A stretch of 64,000 nucleotides of DNA from Bacillus sp. EB600 (GCF_024494385.1 NZ_JAEVLT010000009.1:62001-126000); one strand, 5' to 3'. Numbered from the stretch's first letter, positions 44,173 to 53,145 are shown. Program-made: numbers and translations. Notes: generated by a model from the sequence alone, not told the origin.

Positions 44173-45417
44173 GTGAATCGATTGGAACAACAAAAGTTGC
44201 GTATCCATGGAGAGAGACTGAGAAATACTCTTGAGGAATTTGCCAATTTTGGACGTACCGAGAACAATGGGGTAACCCGCTTAGCCTTGTCCAATGAGGA
44301 CCGTTTAGCAAGGGATTATTTCATTTCTTGTTGTAAAGAATTAGGGATGACAATTGAGGTAGATGATATGGGGAATATTTATGCGACGTTAGCAGGTCTT
44401 GAAGACAAGCCGCCAATCGTGCTCGGTTCGCATCTTGATTCAGTCAAAAAAGGCGGACGGTTTGATGGAGTACTTGGGGTAGTAGCTGGATTGGAAGTGG
44501 CTCGAACCCTTGTAGAACATAAAATAGTACCACATATCCCGCTTACAATCGTTAATTTTACAAATGAAGAAGGAGCTCGCTTTGAACCGGCTATCATGTC
44601 ATCTGGTGTGCTTGCGGGGGGATTTGATAGATCGATCATGTTGCAGAGTACGGACGTAGATGGGATTACATTTGGACAAGCACTGCAATCGGTTGGGTAT
44701 GAGGGAAAAATCGAATCACGTTTAAAAGAAGCGTCAGCCTTTTTAGAATTGCATATAGAACAAGGTCCAATTCTTGAACGGGAATCAGTAAGTATAGGAG
44801 TTGTCGAAAGCGTACTCGGTATGGTGTGCTACGAAATTGAAGTGACAGGGGAATCTGACCATGCCGGTACAACTCCGATGGATATGAGGAAGGATGCGCT
44901 GTTTGCTGCTACTACTATCATCACGGATGCCCGCCGAAAATTAAGGACACTGGATGACGACTTAGTCTTCACAATGGGTAGAATGAATGTTTATCCTAAC
45001 ATTACGACTGTTATTCCAAATAAAGTAGTATTCACAATTGAAGCTAGACACAAAATTCCAGCCATTATCCAAAAGGTAGAAGAGATTATTCAAGGTCTTA
45101 CCCAAATTCCTGATAATGAAGGCTGTGAAATTAGAGTGAATAAGCTTTGGGATCGTTCTACTGTTTGGTTTGATCAATCATTAGTACATCAAGTAGAAAA
45201 ATCTGCACAAACCTTAGGTTATCCATACAGAAGAATGGATAGTGGAGCAGGACATGACGCCCAGTTTATCGCAAGCTACATTCCGACTGCAATGATTTTT
45301 GTTCAAAGTATTAATGGAAAAAGCCATTGTGAAGAAGAGCTTACCTTGTGGGAGGATTGTGAAAAAGGAGTAAATGTGGTACTTGAAACGGTGATATCTT
45401 TACAAAATACTCTTTAA
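44173..45417 (+). CDS. M20-family N-carbamoyl-L-amino acid / beta-ureidopropionase-type hydrolase
   Basis: 414 aa; GTG at 44173 or TTG at 44182 after AAAGGAAAGG. Zn-dependent hydantoinase/carbamoylase family: GSHLDSVKKGGRFDGVLGV with the metal His and Asp, NEEGARFEP, HIEQGPIL, SDHAGTTPMD and SGAGHDAQF. Removes a carbamoyl group, giving an amino acid, CO2 and NH3. With beta-ureidopropionate the product would be beta-alanine, which the upstream genes consume. No dihydropyrimidinase or dihydropyrimidine dehydrogenase is in the window. Confidence 0.88.
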   Translation: MNRLEQQKLRIHGERLRNTLEEFANFGRTENNGVTRLALSNEDRLARDYFISCCKELGMTIEVDDMGNIYATLAGLEDKPPIVLGSHLDSVKKGGRFDGVLGVVAGLEVARTLVEHKIVPHIPLTIVNFTNEEGARFEPAIMSSGVLAGGFDRSIMLQSTDVDGITFGQALQSVGYEGKIESRLKEASAFLELHIEQGPILERESVSIGVVESVLGMVCYEIEVTGESDHAGTTPMDMRKDALFAATTIITDARRKLRTLDDDLVFTMGRMNVYPNITTVIPNKVVFTIEARHKIPAIIQKVEEIIQGLTQIPDNEGCEIRVNKLWDRSTVWFDQSLVHQVEKSAQTLGYPYRRMDSGAGHDAQFIASYIPTAMIFVQSINGKSHCEEELTLWEDCEKGVNVVLETVISLQNTL

Positions 45418-45553
45418 CAGTCTTATTACACACCCTTAAAAACCTAACTATGATGTAAAAGATACTCTTATACAAATATCTAAAATGTAAAAATATCAGT
45501 TCAAATTCCTTATCAAAAGTTGAACAGATAAAACCATATTAGGAGGGCGTAAT

Positions 45554-45754
45554 TTGAAATATATTAAACTTTTACTCTGTATACCTTTTATAGGGATCAT
45601 TCTTATGCTGCCACTTGCCAATAGGATCGAGCCTTATGTATTAGGAATGCCATTTCTTTTATTTTGGCTTTCCTTTTGTATGGTGCTTTCTTCTATTATC
45701 CTCCTAATTATCTATAAACTTGACCCGGACAATAAGAGAGGTGATATCCAATGA
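45554..45754 (+). CDS. DUF3311 small membrane protein
   Basis: 66 aa, TTG after TTAGGAGGG. Two hydrophobic helices (LLLCIPFIGIILMLPLANR and LLFWLSFCMVLSSIILLIIY). DUF3311 proteins are the usual companion encoded just before SSS-family transporters, here with an ATGA overlap. Confidence 0.88.
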   Translation: MKYIKLLLCIPFIGIILMLPLANRIEPYVLGMPFLLFWLSFCMVLSSIILLIIYKLDPDNKRGDIQ

Positions 45755-47232
45755 ATATATCATTATTGATTATTTTTTTATTCGCTGTCCTGGCTCTTTA
45801 TATAGGAATACGAGCAAGAAAAGGAAAAACCATGGATATGGCCCAATTTGCTGTTGGTAATAGAGGATTTGGTCCCTTTTTCATTTTCCTGTTAGTCGCA
45901 GGTGAAGTTTACACTACCTTTACCTTTTTAGGAGGAAGCGGATGGGCCTATTCAAAAGGGGCAGCGGCCTTTTATGTACCTGCCTATATAGTATTGGCTT
46001 ATGTTCTATCCTATTGGTTTGTACCGAAAATTTGGAGATATGCAAAGGAAAATAACATTATCTCACAGCCTGACTATTTTGCATCCAAATACAATAGCCT
46101 TACATTGGGTATTATCGTAGCCATAATCGGAAGTTTAGCTCTTGTACCTTATATTGTTATTCAGCTAAAGGGTCTAGGTATTATTGTGGCAGAAGCATCT
46201 TATGGTGCCATTCCGCCGGTTGCTGCAAGTATTATCGGTGCTCTAATCATTACAACTTATGTCATTGTATCTGGAATACATGGATCAGCGTGGACGGCTG
46301 TCATTAAAGATATTATGATTCTTGGCGTCGTTATCTTTTTAGGACTCTATATTCCTTACCATTATTTTGGTGGAATCCAGCCAATGTTTGAGGCTGTGCA
46401 ATCTGCAAAACCGGAGATGCTAACTTTGGCAGATCAGGGTCTAAGTACTTCTTGGTTTGTTTCCACCGTTCTATTGAATGCAGTCGGGTTTTATTTATTG
46501 CCGCAGTCTTTCTCCGTTGTGCTATCAGCAAATGCGGAAAAGTCACTTCGGAAAAATGCGATTATGCTACCTATCTACACATTATTATTGCTTTTCATCT
46601 TTTTCATTGGATTTGCAGCTATTATCAAGATTCCAGGTTTACAAGGGGCAGATGGAGACCTCTCTCTTTTGCGATTAGCCATGCAAACGTTTGATCCTTG
46701 GGTAATTGGTGTAATTGGTGCAGCAGGCTTACTGACAGCATTAGTACCGGCTTCTGTTATGCTTATGTCTGCATCTGTTGGTTTAACAAAAAGCTTTTAC
46801 AATGTCCTTGTTCCAAAAGCTTCGGTAAAGCAACAATTAATCGTTTCTAAATTGTTTATCATTTTGATTGCCTTTATCGCATTGATTTTCACCATTACAG
46901 GTGGAGAAGCCCTTGCCATCCTGAATATCATGTCCTATAGTCTTATCACACAACTAGCACCAGCATTATTCTTTAGCTTTGCAAAGAATAATCTTATCAA
47001 CAAATATGGAGCGATAACCGGAATTATTACAGGGGTATCTATTGTTTTATATGCAACGATTGCCAATGTAAAGCTTGCAACGTTCATTCCATCGATCCCT
47101 CACGTCATTAATGATATTAGCACGGGGGCTATTGCATTAATCATAAATCTAGTCGTAACGTTAGCTGTTACACTTGTTACGAATGTTGTGTTTGTTAAGG
47201 AAGAGCAATTGTCTGAAATTAAAACGAATTAA
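45751..47232 (+). CDS. Sodium:solute symporter (SSS) family transporter
   Basis: 493 aa with about 13 membrane helices. N-terminal FAVGNRGFGPFFIFLLVAGE, then YTTFTFLGGSGWAYSKGAAA and the loop YVIVSGIHGSAWTAVIKDIM are SSS hallmarks. Couples solute uptake to Na+. Genomic context implies import of the substrate of the neighbouring amidases or carbamoylase. Confidence 0.92.
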   Translation: MNISLLIIFLFAVLALYIGIRARKGKTMDMAQFAVGNRGFGPFFIFLLVAGEVYTTFTFLGGSGWAYSKGAAAFYVPAYIVLAYVLSYWFVPKIWRYAKENNIISQPDYFASKYNSLTLGIIVAIIGSLALVPYIVIQLKGLGIIVAEASYGAIPPVAASIIGALIITTYVIVSGIHGSAWTAVIKDIMILGVVIFLGLYIPYHYFGGIQPMFEAVQSAKPEMLTLADQGLSTSWFVSTVLLNAVGFYLLPQSFSVVLSANAEKSLRKNAIMLPIYTLLLLFIFFIGFAAIIKIPGLQGADGDLSLLRLAMQTFDPWVIGVIGAAGLLTALVPASVMLMSASVGLTKSFYNVLVPKASVKQQLIVSKLFIILIAFIALIFTITGGEALAILNIMSYSLITQLAPALFFSFAKNNLINKYGAITGIITGVSIVLYATIANVKLATFIPSIPHVINDISTGAIALIINLVVTLAVTLVTNVVFVKEEQLSEIKTN

Positions 47233-47379
47233 CTGCTTTTTTTAGAAGGATATTAAAATCTCTTACGATTACAAGCCTTTATAGAAATTAAAATGGAATC
47301 AAGCTCATTTATTCTTTTTATGTAAGCAAAAAGGAAAATACATAAAAAGGGGGATGTTGATTAAAAGGGAGGTAATCGA

Positions 47380-48258
47380 TTGAATGTAAAAATATCTGCT
47401 TGCCAGCTGCGTATAAAGAAAACACCTTCATTTGAAGCCTTTCAAAGACAGGTAGAGGAATTAATGGAACAGGTCCCGGAAGACTCAGATTATATTATCT
47501 TTCCCGAACTAGTCACAATCGGGTTATTCGACAGCTTTGATCAAGCTGATCTCTCTTCATTAACAATGATTGACAACTACTCAGCACAGTATAAAGAACT
47601 ATTTAGTACCCTTGCTAAAAAGAGAAAGCAGATTATTATTGCGGGTTCCCATCTTGAACGTCGCGACAATCAGTACTTCAATATTGCCTATATTTTTAAT
47701 CATGATGGATCATATGTTGAACATAAAAAAACACATATTTTCCCGGCAGAAGCGAATTGGCAGACAGTAGAGGGAAATGAACTCGATGTTTTTTCAATAG
47801 GTCCTGTAAAAATCGGAATAGCTATTTGTTATGAAGCGGAAATACCTGAAATTTCAAGAATATTAAGTGTAAAAGGGGCCGACATTATTTTTTGTCCTTC
47901 TTTCACATTTACTGAAGCGGGATTTTGGAGAGTTCGTCATTGTGCACATGCACGTGCCATAGAGAATCAAGTATACTTCGTTCATTGCCCTACGGTAGGA
48001 GAACCGGGAGATCCCATACCGTCCGGATTTGGGCGGGCATCGATAATAAGTCCATGTGACAATGCTTGGCCTGCGAATGGTATCATTGCCGAAGCAGAGC
48101 TTAATAAACAAATGGTGATTACGGGTATCGTCGACATGGATGAGCTCTACAAGAATCGGATCAATGGTTCAGCGACTACGTATAAGGATAGAACACGAAG
48201 AAAAGAGGTTTATGCCAAATATGACCCTTATCAATCAATAGGTTCATTTACCATGTGA
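47380..48258 (+). CDS. Nitrilase-superfamily carbon-nitrogen hydrolase
   Basis: 292 aa, TTG after GGGAGGT. Catalytic Glu-Lys-Cys triad: E43 (FPELVT), K117 (HKKTHIFP) and C150 (IAICYEAEIPE). Likely an omega-amidase or N-carbamoyl-type amidohydrolase; both nitrilase and M20 families contain beta-ureidopropionases, so the operon may hold two alternative decarbamoylases. 147 bases after the transporter. Terminated at 48281. Confidence 0.9.
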   Translation: MNVKISACQLRIKKTPSFEAFQRQVEELMEQVPEDSDYIIFPELVTIGLFDSFDQADLSSLTMIDNYSAQYKELFSTLAKKRKQIIIAGSHLERRDNQYFNIAYIFNHDGSYVEHKKTHIFPAEANWQTVEGNELDVFSIGPVKIGIAICYEAEIPEISRILSVKGADIIFCPSFTFTEAGFWRVRHCAHARAIENQVYFVHCPTVGEPGDPIPSGFGRASIISPCDNAWPANGIIAEAELNKQMVITGIVDMDELYKNRINGSATTYKDRTRRKEVYAKYDPYQSIGSFTM

Positions 48259-48280
48259 GTTAATAGAAAATGTATGTAAA

Positions 48281-48331
48281 AAAGAAACCAAATCATATCA
48301 CTGAAAGTGAAGATTGGTTTCTTTTTTTTAA
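48281..48331 (+). terminator. Intrinsic terminator of catabolic operon
   Basis: AAAGAAACCAA and TTGGTTTCTTTTTTTT enclose a smaller internal stem (TCACTGAAAGTGA). Confidence 0.88.
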
Positions 48332-48400
48332 ATAGACTCTGTTTAAGATTCATGCTGATTTCGAGATTGCAATAAGAATACAATTTTTAAGGTTGACTGT

Positions 48401-48505
48401 ATGGGTCGGATCGAAAAGACTCAAGTGGAAAAAGTAATCGGCAGCTTGATTTCTAAAGATACCGTCCTTTGCACAGATGGATGGAGAGGTTACTATAAAA
48501 TGTGA
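48401..48505 (+). pseudogene. IS1595-type transposase fragment
   Basis: Reads MGRIEKTQVEKVIGSLISKD, then TVLCTDGWRGYYKM and stop. The DGW-type catalytic-strand text is that of ISXO2-like (IS1595) transposases. Both ends of the gene and the terminal repeats are missing. Confidence 0.65.
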
Positions 48506-48544
48506 ATGAAAAGATCATTACTTTAATACGAGGTGGAACCCGTA

Positions 48545-49159
48545 ATGTATATTCCTAAACATTTTAAAATCGATGATGAAGAAGTTATTTATGACTTTAT
48601 CGAAAAGTACAGCTTTGCAACTTTATTTTCTCGGCATAATGGAGAACCATACGCTACCCATCTTCCACTGATATTAAAAAAATCCGAAAATGCTTTATAT
48701 GGACATTTTGCTCGTCCGAACGAACAATGGAAGGATGCTGAAAACCAACAAGTTCTTGTGGTTTTCCAAGGTCCACACTGTTATATTTCACCTTCTTGGT
48801 ATGAAACAACTAAGGTAGTACCTACTTGGAATTATGTGTCTATCCATTTATATGGAAAGTTGGAGATTATCGAAGATCGAAAAGTAATAGTTGATTCTTT
48901 AAATGATATGGTAAACAAATATGAAAGACAAGAAAGCCCATACAATTTAAACGATGTAGATCCCCAATATATCGAAGGAATGAGCAAAGGGATTATAGCA
49001 TTCAGAATTAAAATCACAAAAATTGAAGCAAAAGCTAAATTAAGTCAAAATCATCCTTTGGAACGGCAAGAATTAATTATTAAGAAGTTGGAAAATACCT
49101 CTAATCAAGATAATCTACAAGTAGCATCTCTAATGAAGAATAATCTGCAGAATTGGTAA
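48545..49159 (+). CDS. paiB: PaiB-like FMN-binding negative regulator
   Basis: 204 aa from ATG at 48545 after GAGGTGG. Split-barrel FMN-binding fold: MYIPKHFKIDDEEVIYDFIE start, GEPYATHLPLIL, YGHFARPN and VPTWNYVSIHLYG are the PaiB signature. B. subtilis PaiB affects sporulation and protease genes. No paiA neighbour. A fragment of an insertion sequence lies immediately upstream. Confidence 0.92.
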   Translation: MYIPKHFKIDDEEVIYDFIEKYSFATLFSRHNGEPYATHLPLILKKSENALYGHFARPNEQWKDAENQQVLVVFQGPHCYISPSWYETTKVVPTWNYVSIHLYGKLEIIEDRKVIVDSLNDMVNKYERQESPYNLNDVDPQYIEGMSKGIIAFRIKITKIEAKAKLSQNHPLERQELIIKKLENTSNQDNLQVASLMKNNLQNW

Positions 49160-49363
49160 AAAAGGTTTTTAAACTTTGTATTATTCATTTAACATGTACT
49201 TAGTTAAAAAATGAATAATCAAGATGATAAAAAATGGCTTGGCGGCAATGCCAAGCTATTTCTCAATCTAAAATGTATCTTTTTAGCACCTTCCTCCTCA
49301 GACTGCATACTGCGTTTGCCGCGCCGGCTTTGGCAGACTTAGTTAGTACGACAGTATTTGTTA

Positions 49364-49413
49364 AGGGGACGGTTCTTTTGTTCCCTAAGTGGGAACAAAA
49401 GAACCGTCCCTTC
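49364..49413. repeat. GGGGACGGTTCT hairpin repeat (copy 15)
   Basis: AGGGGACGGTTCTTTTGTTC / GAACAAAAGAACCGTCCC. Opens array unit II. Confidence 0.9.
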
Positions 49414-49439
49414 GTCTGAAAGAAGGATTTTTCCTAAAA

Positions 49440-49640
49440 AAAGTAATTGAAACGACCGAGTAACCAAATACAAATACCTGAGCCAGTCTGCGGACTAGCT
49501 TTTCTGGAACAATACACCCAAAAAAATGGCAAAATGCTCATAACTCTTCGAAAATGGTTCATAACGACGGCAAAATGGTTCATAACCCCGCCTGAATGGT
49601 TCATAACGTCCCCGGAATGGCTCATAACCCCGAAACGACG
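49440..49640. repeat. Modular repeat unit II: palindrome plus five-copy 21-bp array
   Basis: AAGTAATTGAAACGACCGAG and AACCAAATACAAATACCTGA precede the imperfect palindrome AGCCAGTCTGCGGACTAGCT (49481-49500). Five G(C/T)TCATAAC words follow, with TCATAAC at 49538, 49559, 49580, 49601 and 49622, exactly 21 bases apart. Outer copies GCTCATAAC, inner GTTCATAAC, as in unit I. Variable nine-base segments differ from unit I. Confidence 0.82.
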
Positions 49641-49684
49641 GATCAAACCGGAGAGGTTTTTCTAAAAAACCCCGACCCGAACCA

Positions 49685-49878
49685 CAAAAACCAAATTCAG
49701 ATACCTATAGCCAGTCCCTGGACTGGCTATTTTAGATAAAAAGATCTCTTCAATAATGGATTCCGCGAAAAATGCGATGAATTCCGCCAAACTTACGATT
49801 ATTCCGCCAAACTTTATCATAATTCCGCGAAAAATAACTTTATTCCGCCAAACTTCATGATTATTCCGCCAAACGCAA
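49685..49878. repeat. Modular repeat unit III: palindrome plus six-copy ATTCCGC array
   Basis: ACCAAATTCAGATACCTATA leads to palindrome AGCCAGTCCCTGGACTGGCT, then six ATTCCGC(C/G)AAA words with TTCCGC at 49761, 49782, 49802, 49823, 49843 and 49864 (spacing 21, 20, 21, 20, 21). Same lead-in and palindrome as units I and II but a different array word. Confidence 0.8.
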
Positions 49879-49896
49879 AAAAGGAAGGTGCACACG

Positions 49897-52800
49897 TCAC
49901 CTTCCCAGATAAACCAAATCCTTTAACTCATCCGTCGACAACTCGGTAATCCAGTTCTCACTCTGGATAATCTGATCATTTAAAAATTGCTTTTTCTCCA
50001 ACATTGCATCAATTTTTTCCTCAAGGGTGCCGGTACAGATCAGCTTGTGCACGTGAACGAAGCGCTGCTGACCAATTCGGTAGGCCCGGTCGGTGGCCTG
50101 GTTCTCAACAGCGGGATTCCACCAGCGATCATAGTGAATGACATGGTTCGCGGCCGTCAGGTTCAAGCCGGTCCCGCCCGCTTTAAGCGACAGCAAGAAC
50201 ACCGGGAACTCCCGGTTCTGGAAGCGCTCGATCATCGTATCGCGCTGGGCCTTCGGAACACTGCCATTCAAGAACGGCACCTCGACTCCAAACTTTTTCT
50301 TCACCAGCGCCTTAATCATTTCACCCATCTGAATGTATTGCGTGAAAATCAGACAGCTTTCCTCTTGCTCAAGGACCGCCCCCACCAGCTCCACAAGCTT
50401 CTCCATCTTGTTCGAACGGTCAAGCAAATGCGTCATCGCTTGTTCCTTCAAATAAAGGGCAGGGTGGTTGCACAGCTGCTTTAAGCGGCTCAGCATTTGC
50501 AAAATCAAACCCTTGCGCTCAAAGCCGGACAATGTTTCGATCTCGGCAAATGTATCCTTGACAAGCTGCTCGTAGAGCGAAGCCTGCTCGGCTGTAAGCG
50601 GGCAGTATTCCTTTTGCTCCTGTTTATCGGGCAGGTTCAGGGCAACCTCTTCATCCTTTTTCGTCCGCCGCAGCAGGAACGGGCGGATCATCGCCTGCAG
50701 GTCACGCACTTTGTCTTTGTTTTCATCCTTTTCGATCGGAATGACAAACTTTTTCTGAAATTGACCGATGCTGCCCAAATAGCCGTGATTGGTAAAATCA
50801 AAAATCGACCACAGCTCCGACAACCGGTTTTCCATCGGTGTTCCCGTCAAGGCAACGTGGTGGCGGCCGCGCAGCCTGCGAACAGCCCTTGATTGCTTTG
50901 TCTGCGGATTTTTAATATTTTGGGCCTCGTCAATCGCAATCGTACTCCAGAAAAAACGCTCAAATTCTTCGGTATCCAAATGGCTGATACCATAGGAGGT
51001 AAGGACCACGTCCGCATCTTTCACTTTTTCGGAAAAATTGTCGCCCTTCAAGCGATTGGATCCATAATGCAGATACACTTCCATTTCAGGTGCGAACCGC
51101 TCCAATTCCTTTTGCCAGTTGCCAAGAACGGAGGTAGGGCAGATGATCAGCGAGCCTTTAATAGGTACCTTTTTAGCATCATCATCAGCCGACTGTTTGC
51201 GGCGCTTGCCGCCGGCTTTAGCCTTCGTGCCTTCAGCCACAACGTCCTCGACAGGAGCCGAACCGTCAGCCGGAACGATCGCTGCATTGGTATCCACGTC
51301 GGCACCGTCAGCAACAACCGGAGTGATTTCTGCACTAGCCTCAACATTTACAGCCGTCATAGTCTCAGTCGAATCAGCTAAAGTTCCAACTGCCTGGTCC
51401 GACCCTCCAGCGGCAGCCGCCATATCCGCAGCCTCCGTTCCTTCTTGCCCTTTCACCATCAATAAGTAAGCAATTAATTGAACCGTCTTTCCCAAGCCCA
51501 TATCATCAGCCAAACAAGCCCCAAACCCGTATTGCCGCAAGAACCACAGCCAGCTCATTCCCAGCTGCTGATAGGGGCGCAGCTCGCCGTTTAAGCCTTC
51601 GGGCACAGGCTGCTCAGGAATTTCATTGACTTCCGATAGCTGTTTGACCATTTTTTTCCACTGCTGATTCAGTTCAATTTGGATGCGGGCAAACGCTTTT
51701 GGATTTTCCAGCTCCTCTTCTGAAGCAGGCTCCTGAATCAATTCCTGTTCCAGCAGATCGCGGACATGGAGGCCTTCTTTTTCAGCCCGCTTCATCAAGT
51801 CTTGAATTTGATGGATAAACTGCGGATCAAGCTTCACCCAGCGGCCGCGGATATAAACGAGCCGCCGTTTTTCCTCAACAAGGCTGTTGAATTCAGCCTC
51901 AGACAAGTCAACCCCGTTCATGGAAAAACGCCAGTTAAAGTCGAGCATCGCCTGCAAGCCGACAAACGACGGCCGGTGACTCCCGGTTCCTTTCAGGGAT
52001 GCTTTCACTTTTAGGTTGGCACTTTTCATTGCCTGCCACCAGGAAGGGAGGAGAATCTCCACGTTCAAAGCCACAAGGGTTTCACTTGCCTCGGTTAAAA
52101 ACATCCATGCTTCTTCCTCGGTAAGTTCGGACTTCAGGCGGGGCGCTGCATCAGTCGGAATTTCATCCCGTGAACCTGTCGCAGTCGACCTTACATCCTC
52201 CTCCCCCAGCCACGGAATCAACCGTACCCAGCGTTCCTGCTTGCGGTCGACCTTTTCCAAAAAGGGCCGCCATCGCCCAGGGGCTTCCTTTAGCCCATAA
52301 ATGTTATCGATGTTTTTCTTGTCGCGTAAAAACACCTCGAGGGTCCAATCACCTTCACCATCCAGAGGCTCATCCAGCCGCAGCCCGATCGTAAACGGCG
52401 CCGTATTTTCTTTAACCCCGACCCATTCGAGCCAAGTCTCTTCATCAAAATAACGGGCTAGCTCAATTCCAGAGAGATTTTGCCTTTTCAAAAAATGAAG
52501 CTTAGGGCCAAACAGTTCCTTCATTGCCGGGTTTCGGGTCAAATATGTATCAAGGGCATCATTGTATAGCTGTGCCAGAAACTGCTTCGCCGTCAAGACC
52601 CCGCGGCCAGCCTCGTCACGAGAACCGTCCCCATGAACTTCGCCCTGCACCGCACCATGATCACGAGAACCGTCCCCATGCTCCTGCCCATGCTCCTCCT
52701 GCCCATGCTCCCGAACTTCCTGCTCCCAAAACGAGGGGGCGAACTCATTGACCACCTGCTCGGGCAGCCGCCAGCGAAAGCCTTCGTGCTCCCAGGCGGT

Positions 52801-53145
52801 GAAGTCGGGGTGCCAATCCTGCTCAATGATTCCCTCATAGAGTGCGCCTGAGGCGGCTAAGCATATCTCAGCTGACTCGCTCCAGTCCCACTCAATGAAC
52901 CGGTTGAACGCCTCGCGGCCGAACAAACTCACAAGCGCCCAGCCGCTGACGACCACGCCTGCGACGCCGCCGATTGTCTCTTCTTCAAGCAATGTCCCGA
53001 AGAAGCTCTCCTCATGGCGGCTGAACACGATGTCCTTCCACTCGGCCACCGGCAAGAAGTGGCCGTGTTCGTCCTGGACGGCCAGCAGATAGCGTCCATC
53101 CGCTAATGTATATGTAAACAGTTTAATAAACCTTGTTTTAAGCAT
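49897..53145 (-). CDS. ywqA: SNF2-family DNA/RNA helicase (YwqA-like)
   Basis: 1082 aa, start overlaps the YwqB-like gene by 8 bases. N-terminal ~500 residues are the bacterial SNF2-associated region; ATPase motifs follow: I ADDMGLGKT (about 541-549), II IDEAQNIKNP, III LTGTPMENR, then V/VI LLSLKAGGTGLNL and ATDRAYRIGQ. Two oddities. Between motifs I and Ia (about residues 570-660) there is an ~85-residue Ala/Asp/Glu-rich insert ending in a basic KAGGKRRKQ stretch. Near residues 155-176 the peptide HGDGSRD occurs twice, encoded by two identical 20-bp repeat arms. Probable role: remodelling or translocation on nucleic acid with the SWIM partner. Confidence 0.93.
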   Translation of the reverse strand: MLKTRFIKLFTYTLADGRYLLAVQDEHGHFLPVAEWKDIVFSRHEESFFGTLLEEETIGGVAGVVVSGWALVSLFGREAFNRFIEWDWSESAEICLAASGALYEGIIEQDWHPDFTAWEHEGFRWRLPEQVVNEFAPSFWEQEVREHGQEEHGQEHGDGSRDHGAVQGEVHGDGSRDEAGRGVLTAKQFLAQLYNDALDTYLTRNPAMKELFGPKLHFLKRQNLSGIELARYFDEETWLEWVGVKENTAPFTIGLRLDEPLDGEGDWTLEVFLRDKKNIDNIYGLKEAPGRWRPFLEKVDRKQERWVRLIPWLGEEDVRSTATGSRDEIPTDAAPRLKSELTEEEAWMFLTEASETLVALNVEILLPSWWQAMKSANLKVKASLKGTGSHRPSFVGLQAMLDFNWRFSMNGVDLSEAEFNSLVEEKRRLVYIRGRWVKLDPQFIHQIQDLMKRAEKEGLHVRDLLEQELIQEPASEEELENPKAFARIQIELNQQWKKMVKQLSEVNEIPEQPVPEGLNGELRPYQQLGMSWLWFLRQYGFGACLADDMGLGKTVQLIAYLLMVKGQEGTEAADMAAAAGGSDQAVGTLADSTETMTAVNVEASAEITPVVADGADVDTNAAIVPADGSAPVEDVVAEGTKAKAGGKRRKQSADDDAKKVPIKGSLIICPTSVLGNWQKELERFAPEMEVYLHYGSNRLKGDNFSEKVKDADVVLTSYGISHLDTEEFERFFWSTIAIDEAQNIKNPQTKQSRAVRRLRGRHHVALTGTPMENRLSELWSIFDFTNHGYLGSIGQFQKKFVIPIEKDENKDKVRDLQAMIRPFLLRRTKKDEEVALNLPDKQEQKEYCPLTAEQASLYEQLVKDTFAEIETLSGFERKGLILQMLSRLKQLCNHPALYLKEQAMTHLLDRSNKMEKLVELVGAVLEQEESCLIFTQYIQMGEMIKALVKKKFGVEVPFLNGSVPKAQRDTMIERFQNREFPVFLLSLKAGGTGLNLTAANHVIHYDRWWNPAVENQATDRAYRIGQQRFVHVHKLICTGTLEEKIDAMLEKKQFLNDQIIQSENWITELSTDELKDLVYLGR
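52616..52680 (-). repeat. Two in-frame copies of the hairpin-repeat arm within ywqA
   Basis: TCACGAGAACCGTCCCCATG occurs at 52616-52635 and 52661-52680, 45 bases (15 codons) apart, giving two HGDGSRD peptides. This is the right arm of the genome-wide GGGGACGGTTCT element, here part of a coding sequence. Confidence 0.85.
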
